DNA of 64,000 bases from JBBDRJ01 sp963766295. Lineage in GTDB: Bacteria > Actinomycetota > JAICYB01. The notes beneath the pieces were generated by a model. The model did not search any database. It was not told where the DNA came from and saw only the letters and a program-made list of their open reading frames with translations. The position numbers were made by a program, and so were the translations under genes. Position 1 is the stretch's first letter; every line of letters begins with the position of its first letter. The stretch is from the NCBI GenBank assembly GCA_963766295.1, contig CAVXYW010000001.1:248001-312000 (forward strand), given 5' to 3'. Positions 25,540-34,188 of the stretch are shown here, piece after piece.

Positions 25540-26432
25540 GCCTCCCCAACAACCGTCGCCTGAGGGTCGTGCTCGTGCTGGGCGCGGTTATCGCTGCTTT
25601 CGGCGTTTCTTGGACCACCCTCCCGACAGGGGCCGATGACGGGATCCCCATCGACACCGATCCCTTCATCGAGTGCTACTCGTTCGTCCCACATCTACCG
25701 AGCACGGTGCGGGGTGACGTCATCACTGCGAACATCGTCATCGCACGCGACGGGGTCAGCGAATCGAAGGCTCGGGCGATCATGGCCGAGGCGGCCAAGC
25801 CTTACGCGCCCAACGGGAACCACGCCCAAGTGACTCCGCGCGTGAAGTTCAACATCGTGGCCGTCCACGATCTGACTAAGGAGTTGACGGGAACAGACGT
25901 GGCCGGCTTCTACACCGAAGACAGCCCGGTCGGCGACGACCTGATGGCCCAGCTGATCCGCTACTACCGAAAGACCTTCCCGAACCTAAACCGCCATCAC
26001 GTACACCTGATCACGAACCGCGACCTGACGAGTGGTGAACTCGGCAATGCGGTTGCCGGCATCGACAACTGCATAGGATCGATCGGGACGAAGGACTCGT
26101 ACTCCATCGGCGAGTCCGGGACTCTGGAGCCGTTCTCCTTTCAGGGCTTGGTCGACTTCTACGGCAACATCGACGCGAAGATCGCGGCGCACGAGATCGG
26201 GCACGCCTTCGGTGCGCATCACCACTACGCGAACTGCGTAGAGTTCGCAGCTCCGGGACTTCTGAAGGGTACGTCCGACGTTTGTTCGCTGATGTTCAAC
26301 GACGCCGGCTTGGAGCATCTAAGGTTCAGCCTGCTCGAAACGCTTGCTATCCGCGGTTACGCGGAAGCCCACATCGCCGGGGTGCCGCAACTGTTACCCG
26401 ACATTCCGGTAACGCTGCCGCCGCTTCCTTAG
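25536..26432 (+). CDS. Secreted metzincin-like zinc metalloprotease
   Basis: A 298-residue protein with an N-terminal hydrophobic signal (VVLVLGAVIAAFGVSW). The zinc motif AAHEIGHAFGAHHHY fits H-E-x2-H-x2-G-x2-H, and SLMFND about 30 residues later provides a Met-turn, both typical of metzincins such as reprolysin-like proteases. A four-Cys pattern and an acidic extracellular character agree with secretion. It overlaps the oxidase gene by 4 bp (ATGA), an unexpected operon partner. It ends 1 bp from the convergent F420-type gene. Substrate unknown. Confidence 0.82.
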   Translation: MSLPNNRRLRVVLVLGAVIAAFGVSWTTLPTGADDGIPIDTDPFIECYSFVPHLPSTVRGDVITANIVIARDGVSESKARAIMAEAAKPYAPNGNHAQVTPRVKFNIVAVHDLTKELTGTDVAGFYTEDSPVGDDLMAQLIRYYRKTFPNLNRHHVHLITNRDLTSGELGNAVAGIDNCIGSIGTKDSYSIGESGTLEPFSFQGLVDFYGNIDAKIAAHEIGHAFGAHHHYANCVEFAAPGLLKGTSDVCSLMFNDAGLEHLRFSLLETLAIRGYAEAHIAGVPQLLPDIPVTLPPLP

Positions 26433-26433
26433 G

Positions 26434-27465
26434 TCAGGCCGTCAGTTCGGCCATCATTTCGAAGATCTCCCGGCCCCCACCGCCGAGGAGCATCACCGAG
26501 CACGGGCTTTCCTTCCACGCCGCGTAGCGATCGCGGATCCTTTCCTTCGGACCGACGAGCGAAATGGCGTCGGCCAGTTCGTCCGGGACGGCGGCCATCG
26601 CTTCTGCCTTCTTGCCGTCCAGATACAGATCTTGGATCTCCTTTGCCGCAGCCTCGTACCCATAGCGGCAGGCGAGATCGTTGTAGAAGTTGCGTCCGCG
26701 CGCACCCATGCCGCCGATGTACAGAGCGAGCATCGGCTTCACGAACTGCAAAGCGCCGGCGACGTCGTCGGTGACGATCACCGCGCACGTTGCGATGAGA
26801 TCGAACTCCGATGCCGGACGAAGATCGCTCGAACGCTTCGCGAAGCCTTCGTCCATCGACGGCTTGAAAACGTCGGATCGGTAGGGGTTGAAGAATGCAG
26901 GTAGGAATCCGTCCGAGATCTCGGACGCGAGAGCGATGTTCTTCGGTCCGATCGCGGCGATGACGATCGGGATGTCGGGACGCGGATGAAGGATCGACTT
27001 GAGCGGCTTGGCGAGTCCCGTCGCGTTCGGACCGGCGTAGGGGATCTCGTAATGAGTCCCGGAGAACTCGAGAGGCTTCTCGCGCTTCCAGATCGTTCGA
27101 AGGATCTCGATGTACTCACGAGTCTTAGGAAGCGGCTTGCCGTAGGGAACGCCGTGCCAGCCTTCGACCACTTGTGGGCCGGAAAGACCGAGCCCGCAGA
27201 TGAATCGCCCGCCCGTCAGCGCGTCTATGGTTGCGGCCGTCATCGCGGTCATGGCCGGGGTTCGAGCCGGCATCTGCATGATCCCGGTGGCCAGCTTCAC
27301 CTTCTTGGTGTGCGCGCCCATCCACACCAGCGGTGAGATCGCGTCCGATCCGTAGGCCTCCGCCGTCCAGATGGAATCGAAGCCCAGCTCGTCGGCGAGC
27401 TTGGCCTGCTCGACCTGACCGGCAATATCCGCGCCCGAGTATCCGACCTGCAATCCGAGCTTCAT
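26434..27465 (-). CDS. LLM-class F420-dependent oxidoreductase
   Basis: A 343-residue luciferase-like TIM barrel: LGLQVGYSGADI at the start, DELGFDSIWTAEAYGSDA, ATGIMQMPARTPAMTAMTA, GRFICGLGLSGPQVVEGWHG, and a late GPKERIRDRYAAW. This layout matches the F420-dependent branch (mycobacterial type) rather than FMN-dependent luciferases, which implies the organism makes coenzyme F420. Substrate unknown. The start is ATG 27465. Confidence 0.9.
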   Translation of the reverse strand: MKLGLQVGYSGADIAGQVEQAKLADELGFDSIWTAEAYGSDAISPLVWMGAHTKKVKLATGIMQMPARTPAMTAMTAATIDALTGGRFICGLGLSGPQVVEGWHGVPYGKPLPKTREYIEILRTIWKREKPLEFSGTHYEIPYAGPNATGLAKPLKSILHPRPDIPIVIAAIGPKNIALASEISDGFLPAFFNPYRSDVFKPSMDEGFAKRSSDLRPASEFDLIATCAVIVTDDVAGALQFVKPMLALYIGGMGARGRNFYNDLACRYGYEAAAKEIQDLYLDGKKAEAMAAVPDELADAISLVGPKERIRDRYAAWKESPCSVMLLGGGGREIFEMMAELTA

Positions 27466-27588
27466 GACCCCTCCCTGGTGTCCAGATGAGCCACAAGCAT
27501 GGTCCGTTGCCGCTGGTCAGCGCAAGATGTGACGATAAGAGTTAAGTTCCTGTACCTATTGTTGTTCCTGTTACATCCTGACTCCTGG

Positions 27589-28620
27589 ATGCCCGCCCGC
27601 CGCCTCCTGTTGCTGGCCGCCGCTGTCGCCGTCCCCCTTCTAGTTCCGGGCGTAGTCGAAGCTCAGTCGCAGCCGTCCCTCGAGAGCCAGGTCTTCGCGA
27701 AGATCAACGCCGCGCGTTCGAAGAAGCTGATCTTTCATGCCGGCGTGCACACCGTGGCCTGGCATCACTCGGCAGACATGTCCAGCCGCGGCGGGTTAAG
27801 CCACGCGAACGCGGACGCGCGGATCTCCAATGCACCTCCCGACCCCGCGGAAGGCAACGGGGCTCCGGACGACGGCTACGGACGGGACTGGTGCGAGAAC
27901 GTCACGTACGTGAACTTCGGGACGGAGGCCGAAGCGCCCGGAAAGATCTACGAGGCGTGGCGCAGGTCCGGCGCGCATCAACGGTGCATGCAGGACACGA
28001 CTCTGAACACCGGAGCGGTCGGCATCTTCTGGGACGGCAGCACTTGGTGGGCCACGTTCATCGCGTACCTCGACCACACACCCCCGGGAGCCCCGGCCCC
28101 CGCCGCGCCGGTGGCGCCGAAAGAAAAACCGGCAGCCACTCAGCCTCCGGCCGTTGCGCCCGCTCCCAACCAAACGACAACGGAGCCCGCGGCTGAAGGA
28201 TCAGCGCCGAAGGACACGTCGTCGAACACTGGTTCTGTTGAAGCAACGACGCCTGAGGAATCTGCGGCGCCCTCAGCCGATCCGGACGGCGATCGGATAC
28301 TGGTGATAACCGAACCCGCCGCCAAGGCTTCTCAGCAAGCGAGGGCGGCGACGGAGAACCTGAGCGACGTCCTGGTCGCCGCGGTCACGAACCCCAAGCT
28401 CGGGGTTCAGGAGGTCGCGGCGGCCGTCGGCGCCCTACTCCTGGGGTTGCTCCTGACGCTGCTCAGACTCAAGCGAAAGACCGGATTACCGAGGACAATG
28501 ACGACTCCTGCGAAGGCCGGAAAAGATGCGGCTCCTACGACTCGGATTCCTATTGCTGGTCATAGCGGCGGCGACCCTGCCGGCGCTTCCCAGCGCACAC
28601 GCGAACTCGTACGAGGCTGA
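27589..28620 (+). CDS. CAP/SCP-domain surface protein with C-terminal membrane anchor (first of pair)
   Basis: A 343-residue protein: signal peptide (RRLLLLAAAVAVPLLVPGVVEA), a CAP/SCP domain (KINAARSKKL, WHHSADMSSRGGLSH, WCENVTYVNFG, TGAVGIFWDGSTWWATFIA), a Pro/Ala/Thr-rich linker, a membrane helix (VAAAVGALLLGLLLTLL) and a basic tail. CAP domains are extracellular and their role in bacteria is mostly unknown. ATG 27589 directly precedes the signal peptide. The last 95 bp overlap the start of the paralogous gene at 28526 in another frame. Confidence 0.83.
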   Translation: MPARRLLLLAAAVAVPLLVPGVVEAQSQPSLESQVFAKINAARSKKLIFHAGVHTVAWHHSADMSSRGGLSHANADARISNAPPDPAEGNGAPDDGYGRDWCENVTYVNFGTEAEAPGKIYEAWRRSGAHQRCMQDTTLNTGAVGIFWDGSTWWATFIAYLDHTPPGAPAPAAPVAPKEKPAATQPPAVAPAPNQTTTEPAAEGSAPKDTSSNTGSVEATTPEESAAPSADPDGDRILVITEPAAKASQQARAATENLSDVLVAAVTNPKLGVQEVAAAVGALLLGLLLTLLRLKRKTGLPRTMTTPAKAGKDAAPTTRIPIAGHSGGDPAGASQRTRELVRG

Positions 28621-29296
28621 GATCTTCTCGCTCGTAAACGGCGGTCGGTCCCCGAAGCTCTCTTCGAGCTCCAGCCTCCAATCCGCGGCTCGAGCTCATT
28701 CGCGCAACATGGCCGCGCAAGGAAACCTCACCCACGCAGGCTCCGCATCGCGGATCAGAAACAGCGCTCCGGCCGGTTACACCGGGACGTATTGCGAGAA
28801 CACCGGTTACGTGAGTGACAACCAAAACGTCGCGAATGCGATCTACAACGGTTGGAGCCGGTCGTCGAGCCACAACGCGTGCATGCACGACAGCCGGATG
28901 ACGGTAGCCGGTGTAGGCACCTACCACGACACGGCGCGAGGTTGGTGGTGGGTGACGATGGAGTTCGCTCAGGTTCGCTCGTCCGGAGGCAGCGCTCCTT
29001 CTCAACCCGCTGTTCCCGTCTCAACGCCCAAGGCTCAAGTGGCAAGAACACAGGCACCGGTTCAGGCAGTTGAGAAGAAACAGGAAGTGGTCAACACTGC
29101 CGCGCCAACACCAGAGCCGACTCCCTACCCAACACCGACTCCGGCACCCGAAGAATTGCGGGGCCAGAATCAGGCGTTCTTGGGAGTCCAAGGATCGTCC
29201 GACGAGTCACTATTGGGCGCCCGAGAGTATGCAGCGCTTGCGGCGCTGGTGGTCTTCGCCGGCGGCGTCCTGTTCTTAGCGCGACGCCGTCTCTGA
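28526..29296 (+). CDS. CAP/SCP-domain surface protein with C-terminal membrane anchor (second of pair)
   Basis: A 256-residue paralogue of the preceding protein: signal peptide (LGFLLLVIAAATLPALPSAHA), CAP domain (IFSLVNGGRSPKL, ARAHSRNMAAQGNLTHAG, YCENTGYV, GVGTYHDTARGWWWVTMEF), a Pro/Thr-rich linker with PTPEPTPYPTPTPAPEE, and a C-terminal helix (AALAALVVFAGGVLFLA) with RRRL. Start ATG 28526 with GAAGGCCGGAAAAG ahead. The pair is a tandem duplication whose coding regions overlap. Confidence 0.85.
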   Translation: MRLLRLGFLLLVIAAATLPALPSAHANSYEAEIFSLVNGGRSPKLSSSSSLQSAARAHSRNMAAQGNLTHAGSASRIRNSAPAGYTGTYCENTGYVSDNQNVANAIYNGWSRSSSHNACMHDSRMTVAGVGTYHDTARGWWWVTMEFAQVRSSGGSAPSQPAVPVSTPKAQVARTQAPVQAVEKKQEVVNTAAPTPEPTPYPTPTPAPEELRGQNQAFLGVQGSSDESLLGAREYAALAALVVFAGGVLFLARRRL

Positions 29297-29314
29297 CTCG
29301 AAACGGCTCGTTGA

Positions 29315-29755
29315 TCAGTGCAGCGAGAACGAACCCTTCATGTCGTTGGACTCTGCGTGGAAACGGCAATAGAACTCGGTTCTTGAGTCGGCCCCAAGCT
29401 CGACGGTGATCTCTTTCTTCGCATCCGGTTCCAGCTCCTCGTCCACATCCAGTGAGTCGATCGTGAACGTGTGGGTCTGATCTCCCTCGTTGAAGAGCAT
29501 GAGTTTGGCCGTCGATCCTCCGGGCGCCTTGACGGTGGTCGGCTCGAAGTAGAAGTCGTCCAGTTCCATCTCGAGCTCAAAATTGTCATCGGTAAAGGTC
29601 TTCGTGCCGTGGTCCTCCCCTGTAGCGTCGGGTGAGGATTCGGCTCCTTCGGTAGCGTCGGGCGATCCGGCGACGTCGTCCACCGTCGGCTCGTCGGAAC
29701 TACAAGCCGCCAACGAAAGGACGAATACCGCAACAACAGTAATGAGCTTCCGCAC
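29315..29755 (-). CDS. Cupredoxin-fold lipoprotein
   Basis: A 146-residue lipoprotein. Signal peptide with lipobox LAACSS, an acidic linker, then a cupredoxin domain in which QTHTFTI, FYCRFHAES and NDMKGSF supply the His, Cys, His and Met expected of a type 1 copper site. It would sit outside the membrane and carry electrons or copper. GTG 29755 follows GGGAGGATCAA. Convergent with the CAP pair. A second cupredoxin is encoded at 32436-33290. Confidence 0.85.
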   Translation of the reverse strand: MRKLITVVAVFVLSLAACSSDEPTVDDVAGSPDATEGAESSPDATGEDHGTKTFTDDNFELEMELDDFYFEPTTVKAPGGSTAKLMLFNEGDQTHTFTIDSLDVDEELEPDAKKEITVELGADSRTEFYCRFHAESNDMKGSFSLH

Positions 29756-29870
29756 TTGATCCTCCCGTAGCTCGGGTCCGTAGCGAAATGGTACCCAGCC
29801 AGGGGTCGGGGTACTCCCAAAATGGGACTGGCATCAACATCGCCGGTGTCACTACGCTCGCGAAGCGAAC

Positions 29871-31286
29871 ATGGCCGAGCCCATCTGGAGACTGGACGCC
29901 CACGCGATCGCCGATCTGGTGCGCGGCGGCGAGCTTTCGGCCAAGGAAGTGCTCGAAACCTTCGCCGAACGCATCGAGGAGCACAACGAAACGCTGGTCT
30001 CCTTCGTTCATCTAGACCTCGACGGTGCACGGGCCCGCGCGGCCGAGATCGATTCGGCGGTGGCTTCGGGTGAAGATCCCGGCCCCCTGGCAGGCGTGCC
30101 GGTCGGGATCAAGGACCTCGAGAACGTCGCAGGCATGCCGACGACCAAAGGCTCGGTGCCGTACAAGGACAACATCGCAACGCGCGACGCGGTTCAGACG
30201 CAACGCTTGCGAAACGCTGGGGCCGTCATCGTCGGCAAGACACACTCACCCGAATTCGGATCGACGGCTTACACGCGAACATTCTTGAACGGCACAGCGC
30301 GCAATCCCTGGAACCTCGAACGCACCCCCGGTGGTTCCTCCGGTGGCTCGTCCTCAGCGGTGGCCGCAGCTCTCATCCCGATCGGATCGGCGTCGGACGG
30401 TGGCGGATCGATCCGAATCCCAGCGTCCTACACGGGACTTGTCGGAGCCAAGTGCACCTTCGGACGGATCCCAACGGGCGACGCGCCGGACTCGTCCTAC
30501 ACCAGCGTGGCTGGGTGCGTCTCACGTTCGGTTCGAGACACCGCACGCTACTGGGACTGCGTCGTGGGGTCACACGAGCGCGACGCTCATTCCCTTCCGC
30601 ATCCGGGATTCAGCTATGAATCCGTGCTGGACAACACGCCGACCGGTCTTCGCGCCACTTGGTCTCAGGATCTGGGCTACGGGGCATGCGGGGAGGAAGT
30701 TGCCGGGATCGCACGCGCCGCAGCTGAGCGCTTGGTCGAGGCCGCGAACCTAACTCTGGTCGACCGGCCCGTCGAATTGAAGGACATGTCCGCCGGCTGG
30801 GCGCTACTCGGCGCACCGGGGACGTGGCTGAACGTGAAGGACTACTGGCCGGATCGAGCCGAAGACTTTACACCGGCCGTTCGAGCAGGCGTGACGATGA
30901 GCGAAGGCCGGTACAACGTGCGGGAGATCGCTCGTGCGATCGAGCGCCGCCACCAGAACAACCAACGTTTGGCTGAAATATTCGAGGACGTCGACATCAT
31001 CCTCACACCGACGACGGCCACCACTGCGTTCCGAGCCGAGGGGCCGATGCCATCGAAGATCGACGGCCGGGACGTAAGGCTCATGCACACGATCACGTTC
31101 ACCTATCCATTCAACGTCTCCCTGCATCCCGGCGTCAGCGTGCCGTGTGGCTTTGACTCCGAGGGACTTCCCGTCGGCCTTCAGATAGTCACGCGCCGCC
31201 TTGACGATCACGTCGCCCTTCAGCTGGCCGCGGCGTTCGAAAAGGTCCAGCCGTGGCCGAAGATCGCCACCGCGTTCGACGCGTGA
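29871..31286 (+). CDS. Amidase-signature family hydrolase
   Basis: A 471-residue amidase: VGIKDLENV (catalytic Lys), PGGSSGGSSSAVAA (the cis-Ser) and SASDGGGSIRIPAS (the nucleophile Ser). The family hydrolyses amides or transfers ammonia (GatA); no gatB or gatC lies nearby and the sequence is closer to stand-alone amidases acting on small amides. The stop overlaps the glycosidase start (GTGA), so the two are co-translated. Start ATG 29871, no clear ribosome-binding site. Confidence 0.93.
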   Translation: MAEPIWRLDAHAIADLVRGGELSAKEVLETFAERIEEHNETLVSFVHLDLDGARARAAEIDSAVASGEDPGPLAGVPVGIKDLENVAGMPTTKGSVPYKDNIATRDAVQTQRLRNAGAVIVGKTHSPEFGSTAYTRTFLNGTARNPWNLERTPGGSSGGSSSAVAAALIPIGSASDGGGSIRIPASYTGLVGAKCTFGRIPTGDAPDSSYTSVAGCVSRSVRDTARYWDCVVGSHERDAHSLPHPGFSYESVLDNTPTGLRATWSQDLGYGACGEEVAGIARAAAERLVEAANLTLVDRPVELKDMSAGWALLGAPGTWLNVKDYWPDRAEDFTPAVRAGVTMSEGRYNVREIARAIERRHQNNQRLAEIFEDVDIILTPTTATTAFRAEGPMPSKIDGRDVRLMHTITFTYPFNVSLHPGVSVPCGFDSEGLPVGLQIVTRRLDDHVALQLAAAFEKVQPWPKIATAFDA

Positions 31287-32557
31287 ACGAACCGCCAGCC
31301 GAGCGCGTCGAATTCCCGGCCGGATTCGTCTGGGGTACGGCCGCTGCAGCCCATCAGGCGGAAGGCGGTAACTGGAACAACGACTGGTGGGCCTGGGAGC
31401 ACGACCCCCGGTCGAACTGCGTCGACGTATCCGGTGATGCCATCGACCACTACCACCGGTTCGATAGCGACTTCGAGCTCTTGGGCTCTTTCGGACACAA
31501 CGCGAATCGCTTCTCGATCGAGTGGGCGCGCATCGAGCCCGAGCCGGGCGAGTACTCGAACGCCGCCCTAGACCACTACGCGCGCGTGCTCGACAGCGTG
31601 CACTCCCACGGCATGACACCGTTCGTGACACTGCATCACTTCTCTTCACCGCGCTGGATCCACAAACACGGCGGCTGGGCCAACCCCGAGATAGTCGATC
31701 GCTTTCGCCGCTACACCGACGTCGTCGCCCGCAGACTCGGCGACCGAATCCCCTACGTGTGCACTATCAACGAGCCGCAGATCGTTGCTTGGGCCGGTTA
31801 CCAACTGCCCGGCTTCCCACCCGGCGCCGGCGATAAGACCCTGTTCTGGCCGGTGACTCGCAACTTCATAGCCGCGCACCAGGCCGCAATCGAAGCTTTC
31901 AAGGCTCACCAGGCAGACACGAAGATCGGGATCACCCTGGCGATCACCGACTTCCAAGCGGCGGACGACGATTCGGTCGAGGTGCGCGACCGCGTTCATC
32001 ACAGGATGGCGCAGGTGTACTACGACGCGCTTCGCACCGGCATCGTCAAAGGACCGAACATCGAGGAGTCGATTCCAGGACTTGCTGGATCGAGCGACTT
32101 CGTCGGTGTGCAGTTCTACTCGCGTGGTGTTATCTCCGCCTCCCAGGGCATGCTCGCGCCGCCACCGGACGCCGAGACGACACAGATGGGCTACGAAGTC
32201 GTGCCCGAAAGCTTCACCACCGTGCTCAAAGGTGCAATGGACGCAGGCCTTCCCGTTTTCGTGACAGAGAACGGGATCGGTACCGCCGACGACAAGCAAC
32301 GCATTCGCTACATCGCGACACATCTAGCCGCGGCGCGCAAGGCCATGGATGAAGGCGTCGATCTCCGCGGCTACATCTACTGGTGTTCGATGGACAACTT
32401 CGAATGGAACGCCGGCTATCAGCGAACGTTCGGGCTTATTGCCGTCGACCGCCGGACTTTCGTCCGGACGCCGAAGCCTTCCGCGGACTACTTTTCCGAG
32501 ATCTGCCGGACGAACGCCGTGGACCCGAAGACGACTCAACAGTTCTTGAGCGCTTAG
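31283..32557 (+). CDS. Glycoside hydrolase family 1 beta-glycosidase
   Basis: A 424-residue GH1 enzyme: FPAGFVWGTAAAAHQAEGG at the N-terminus, NRFSIEWARIEP, TINEPQ (acid/base Glu) and VTENGIGT (nucleophile Glu), with GYIYWCSMDNFEWNAGY near the end. It hydrolyses beta-linked sugars, probably small cytosolic glycosides as no signal peptide is seen. GTG 31283 overlaps the amidase stop. Its last 122 bp run antisense to the tail of the cupredoxin gene at 32436. A weak hairpin GCCGCC/GGCGGC begins at its stop codon. Confidence 0.94.
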   Translation: MNEPPAERVEFPAGFVWGTAAAAHQAEGGNWNNDWWAWEHDPRSNCVDVSGDAIDHYHRFDSDFELLGSFGHNANRFSIEWARIEPEPGEYSNAALDHYARVLDSVHSHGMTPFVTLHHFSSPRWIHKHGGWANPEIVDRFRRYTDVVARRLGDRIPYVCTINEPQIVAWAGYQLPGFPPGAGDKTLFWPVTRNFIAAHQAAIEAFKAHQADTKIGITLAITDFQAADDDSVEVRDRVHHRMAQVYYDALRTGIVKGPNIEESIPGLAGSSDFVGVQFYSRGVISASQGMLAPPPDAETTQMGYEVVPESFTTVLKGAMDAGLPVFVTENGIGTADDKQRIRYIATHLAAARKAMDEGVDLRGYIYWCSMDNFEWNAGYQRTFGLIAVDRRTFVRTPKPSADYFSEICRTNAVDPKTTQQFLSA

Positions 32558-33290
32558 CCGCCTTCGCGGCGGCAAGGGCCGCCAGGCTACGTCCTCGCAC
32601 CATCGCTATGACGGCCGCACCAACGGCGGCGACTGCGCCGATCAACAGGAACCAAAGCGCTCTGGTCCACGGTTGGTTTCCACCGACGTTACGTCCGATG
32701 AGTCCCTCGAGTGAATCGGGATCGACACCGGCAGCTCGGAGCTGCTGCGTGGTTGCTTCTCCGACCCCGGCCGGTTCGGAAGTCGGCGCGGGGGTGGGGA
32801 TCGAGAGCGCCGGCAGCGGGATCGCCTGACCGGTTAGCGGTACGACATCCTGTCCGCCAGATATCCCCGACCCTTCGTCTGCCGCAGGCGCCGAGGGATC
32901 GGCTGGCTCCGGTGTGGACTTGGCGGGCGGCGCCTTCACGACGAGCCGGGTCAGGTGGCCCATGTTGCGGTGGTTGTCGCAGTACAGCGCGAAGCTTCCG
33001 ACTTTCGTTAGAGGTGGAGTCGTGAAGGTTTGGCCGAGCGTGAGATTCCCCGAATGGACGTTCATCTCTTCGATGTCGACCGTGTGGGCACCGAGGAAGG
33101 CTGCAACCGGTGCTTCGGCGATCGTCACTGTGACCTGATCGCCCTTGTTGACGACGACCTGCTGACGGCTCCCGGTTGCATTGTCCTGGAAGTAGTAGTT
33201 GCCACTCGCAACCTGACGCGTAGCTCCGAGCGCGGGCAGCGCTATGGCGAAGAGGAGGCAGAACGGCAACAAGGCAATGATGCGTCTCAT
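32436..33290 (-). CDS. Cupredoxin-domain protein with membrane anchor and basic tail
   Basis: A 284-residue protein: signal peptide (LPFCLLFAIALPALGA), a cupredoxin domain with GAHTVDI and ALYCDNHRNMGHL (His, Cys, His, Met copper ligands), a Pro-rich linker, a membrane helix (WFLLIGAVAAVGAAVIAMV) and a long Ser/Arg/Lys-rich tail (for example SSGRSRKSSPRKASASG). The tail is encoded entirely antisense to the GH1 gene. The start ATG 33290 overlaps the stop of the DUF2231 gene by 4 bp. Likely an extracytoplasmic copper electron carrier. Confidence 0.8.
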   Translation of the reverse strand: MRRIIALLPFCLLFAIALPALGATRQVASGNYYFQDNATGSRQQVVVNKGDQVTVTIAEAPVAAFLGAHTVDIEEMNVHSGNLTLGQTFTTPPLTKVGSFALYCDNHRNMGHLTRLVVKAPPAKSTPEPADPSAPAADEGSGISGGQDVVPLTGQAIPLPALSIPTPAPTSEPAGVGEATTQQLRAAGVDPDSLEGLIGRNVGGNQPWTRALWFLLIGAVAAVGAAVIAMVRGRSLAALAAAKAAKRSRTVESSSGPRRSSGRSRKSSPRKASASGRKSGGRRQ

Positions 33291-33715
33291 CCGCCGTACA
33301 CCACTTCCGCCGCCAAGAATGTCGCCGCCAGGAGAGCGACCATCCCGAACGTGGCGAGTGCGACGTCGGCGACGGCGTTTAGTCCGGTGAGCTCCTCGGA
33401 GGACTTCGTCCTACGCCAGAAGTAGTGGACGGCGAACGCGATCGTCGCCACCAACCCGGACGTCATGTGCCAGATGAGAGGCGCGTCCGCGCGAGGGTTG
33501 AGCAAGAAGTCGAATCCGCGCGTATCGATGAAGGCGGCGACGATCGTGAATGGTAGCGCCACGACGCCCACTATTTCGAACAAGCGCACACGGCCGTCCC
33601 AAGTGAGGTTGCCCGTCGCGTATCGGATCAGCACGCAGGCCCACGCCACGCTGAGCATCGCGATCGGGAAATGGACGATCGCCGGATGGAGAGGAAGTGA
33701 GAACGGGTTGAGCAC
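33287..33715 (-). CDS. DUF2231-family membrane protein
   Basis: A 142-residue four-helix membrane protein that begins NPFSLPLHPAIVHFPIAML; the H-P-x-x-V-H-F-P motif is the DUF2231 signature, and a later VHYFWRR adds another His. These proteins often accompany cytochrome or copper proteins, in line with the cupredoxin gene that overlaps its end by 4 bp. GTG 33715 starts 3 bases after the stop of the coiled-coil gene. Confidence 0.85.
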   Translation of the reverse strand: MLNPFSLPLHPAIVHFPIAMLSVAWACVLIRYATGNLTWDGRVRLFEIVGVVALPFTIVAAFIDTRGFDFLLNPRADAPLIWHMTSGLVATIAFAVHYFWRRTKSSEELTGLNAVADVALATFGMVALLAATFLAAEVVYGG

Positions 33716-33718
33716 CGA

Positions 33719-34078
33719 TCAGCCGCCGAGTAAGTCGTCCAAAGACTTCTTCTTCTTCGACTCTCGCGACATCAGGTCCCCGAGGTCTCCTGTCTGCTTG
33801 CTCTCCTCCGCCTTCAAGCGGTTGTCGAGCTCACCTTTCTTCCCTCGGATGTCACCGGCGGCCGACATCAGCTCCTCCAGCGACTTGCGCGGCACGCCCT
33901 CGATGCGTATGCGCAATGCGGCGAGCACATCGGCGTGCCTGTCCTCGAGGCCAAGGTTGCGGTCGAGCTCGGCCAGGACGGCTTCGGCTTTGCGCATGAG
34001 CTCGAAGTCCGCCGCCGCTTTACGGCGAGCCTCCTCGGCCTTGGCCTCGTCCTGGATGGCCTTGTCGTCGGACGGCAC
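33719..34078 (-). CDS. Hypothetical charged coiled-coil protein
   Basis: A 119-residue highly charged, helix-rich protein (AKAEEARRKAAADFELMRKAEAV, then KGELDNRLKAEES) ending KKKKSLDDLLGG. No family recognised and no signal peptide or membrane segment. GTG 34078 (MPSDDKAIQ) is preferred, as the frame further upstream to TTG 34144 is Trp/Arg-rich and not helical. It heads the operon with DUF2231 and cupredoxin genes and is divergent from WS/DGAT. Confidence 0.65.
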   Translation of the reverse strand: MPSDDKAIQDEAKAEEARRKAAADFELMRKAEAVLAELDRNLGLEDRHADVLAALRIRIEGVPRKSLEELMSAAGDIRGKKGELDNRLKAEESKQTGDLGDLMSRESKKKKSLDDLLGG

Positions 34079-34188
34079 GTTGACGAGGATAGCTTGCAAC
34101 AGCCAACGCCCACCTTTCCACCGGTTGCGTCGATCTGGAGACAAGCGCAGTCTTATAGGTCTTCACGCAAGACCACGGGGAGGCAGGT

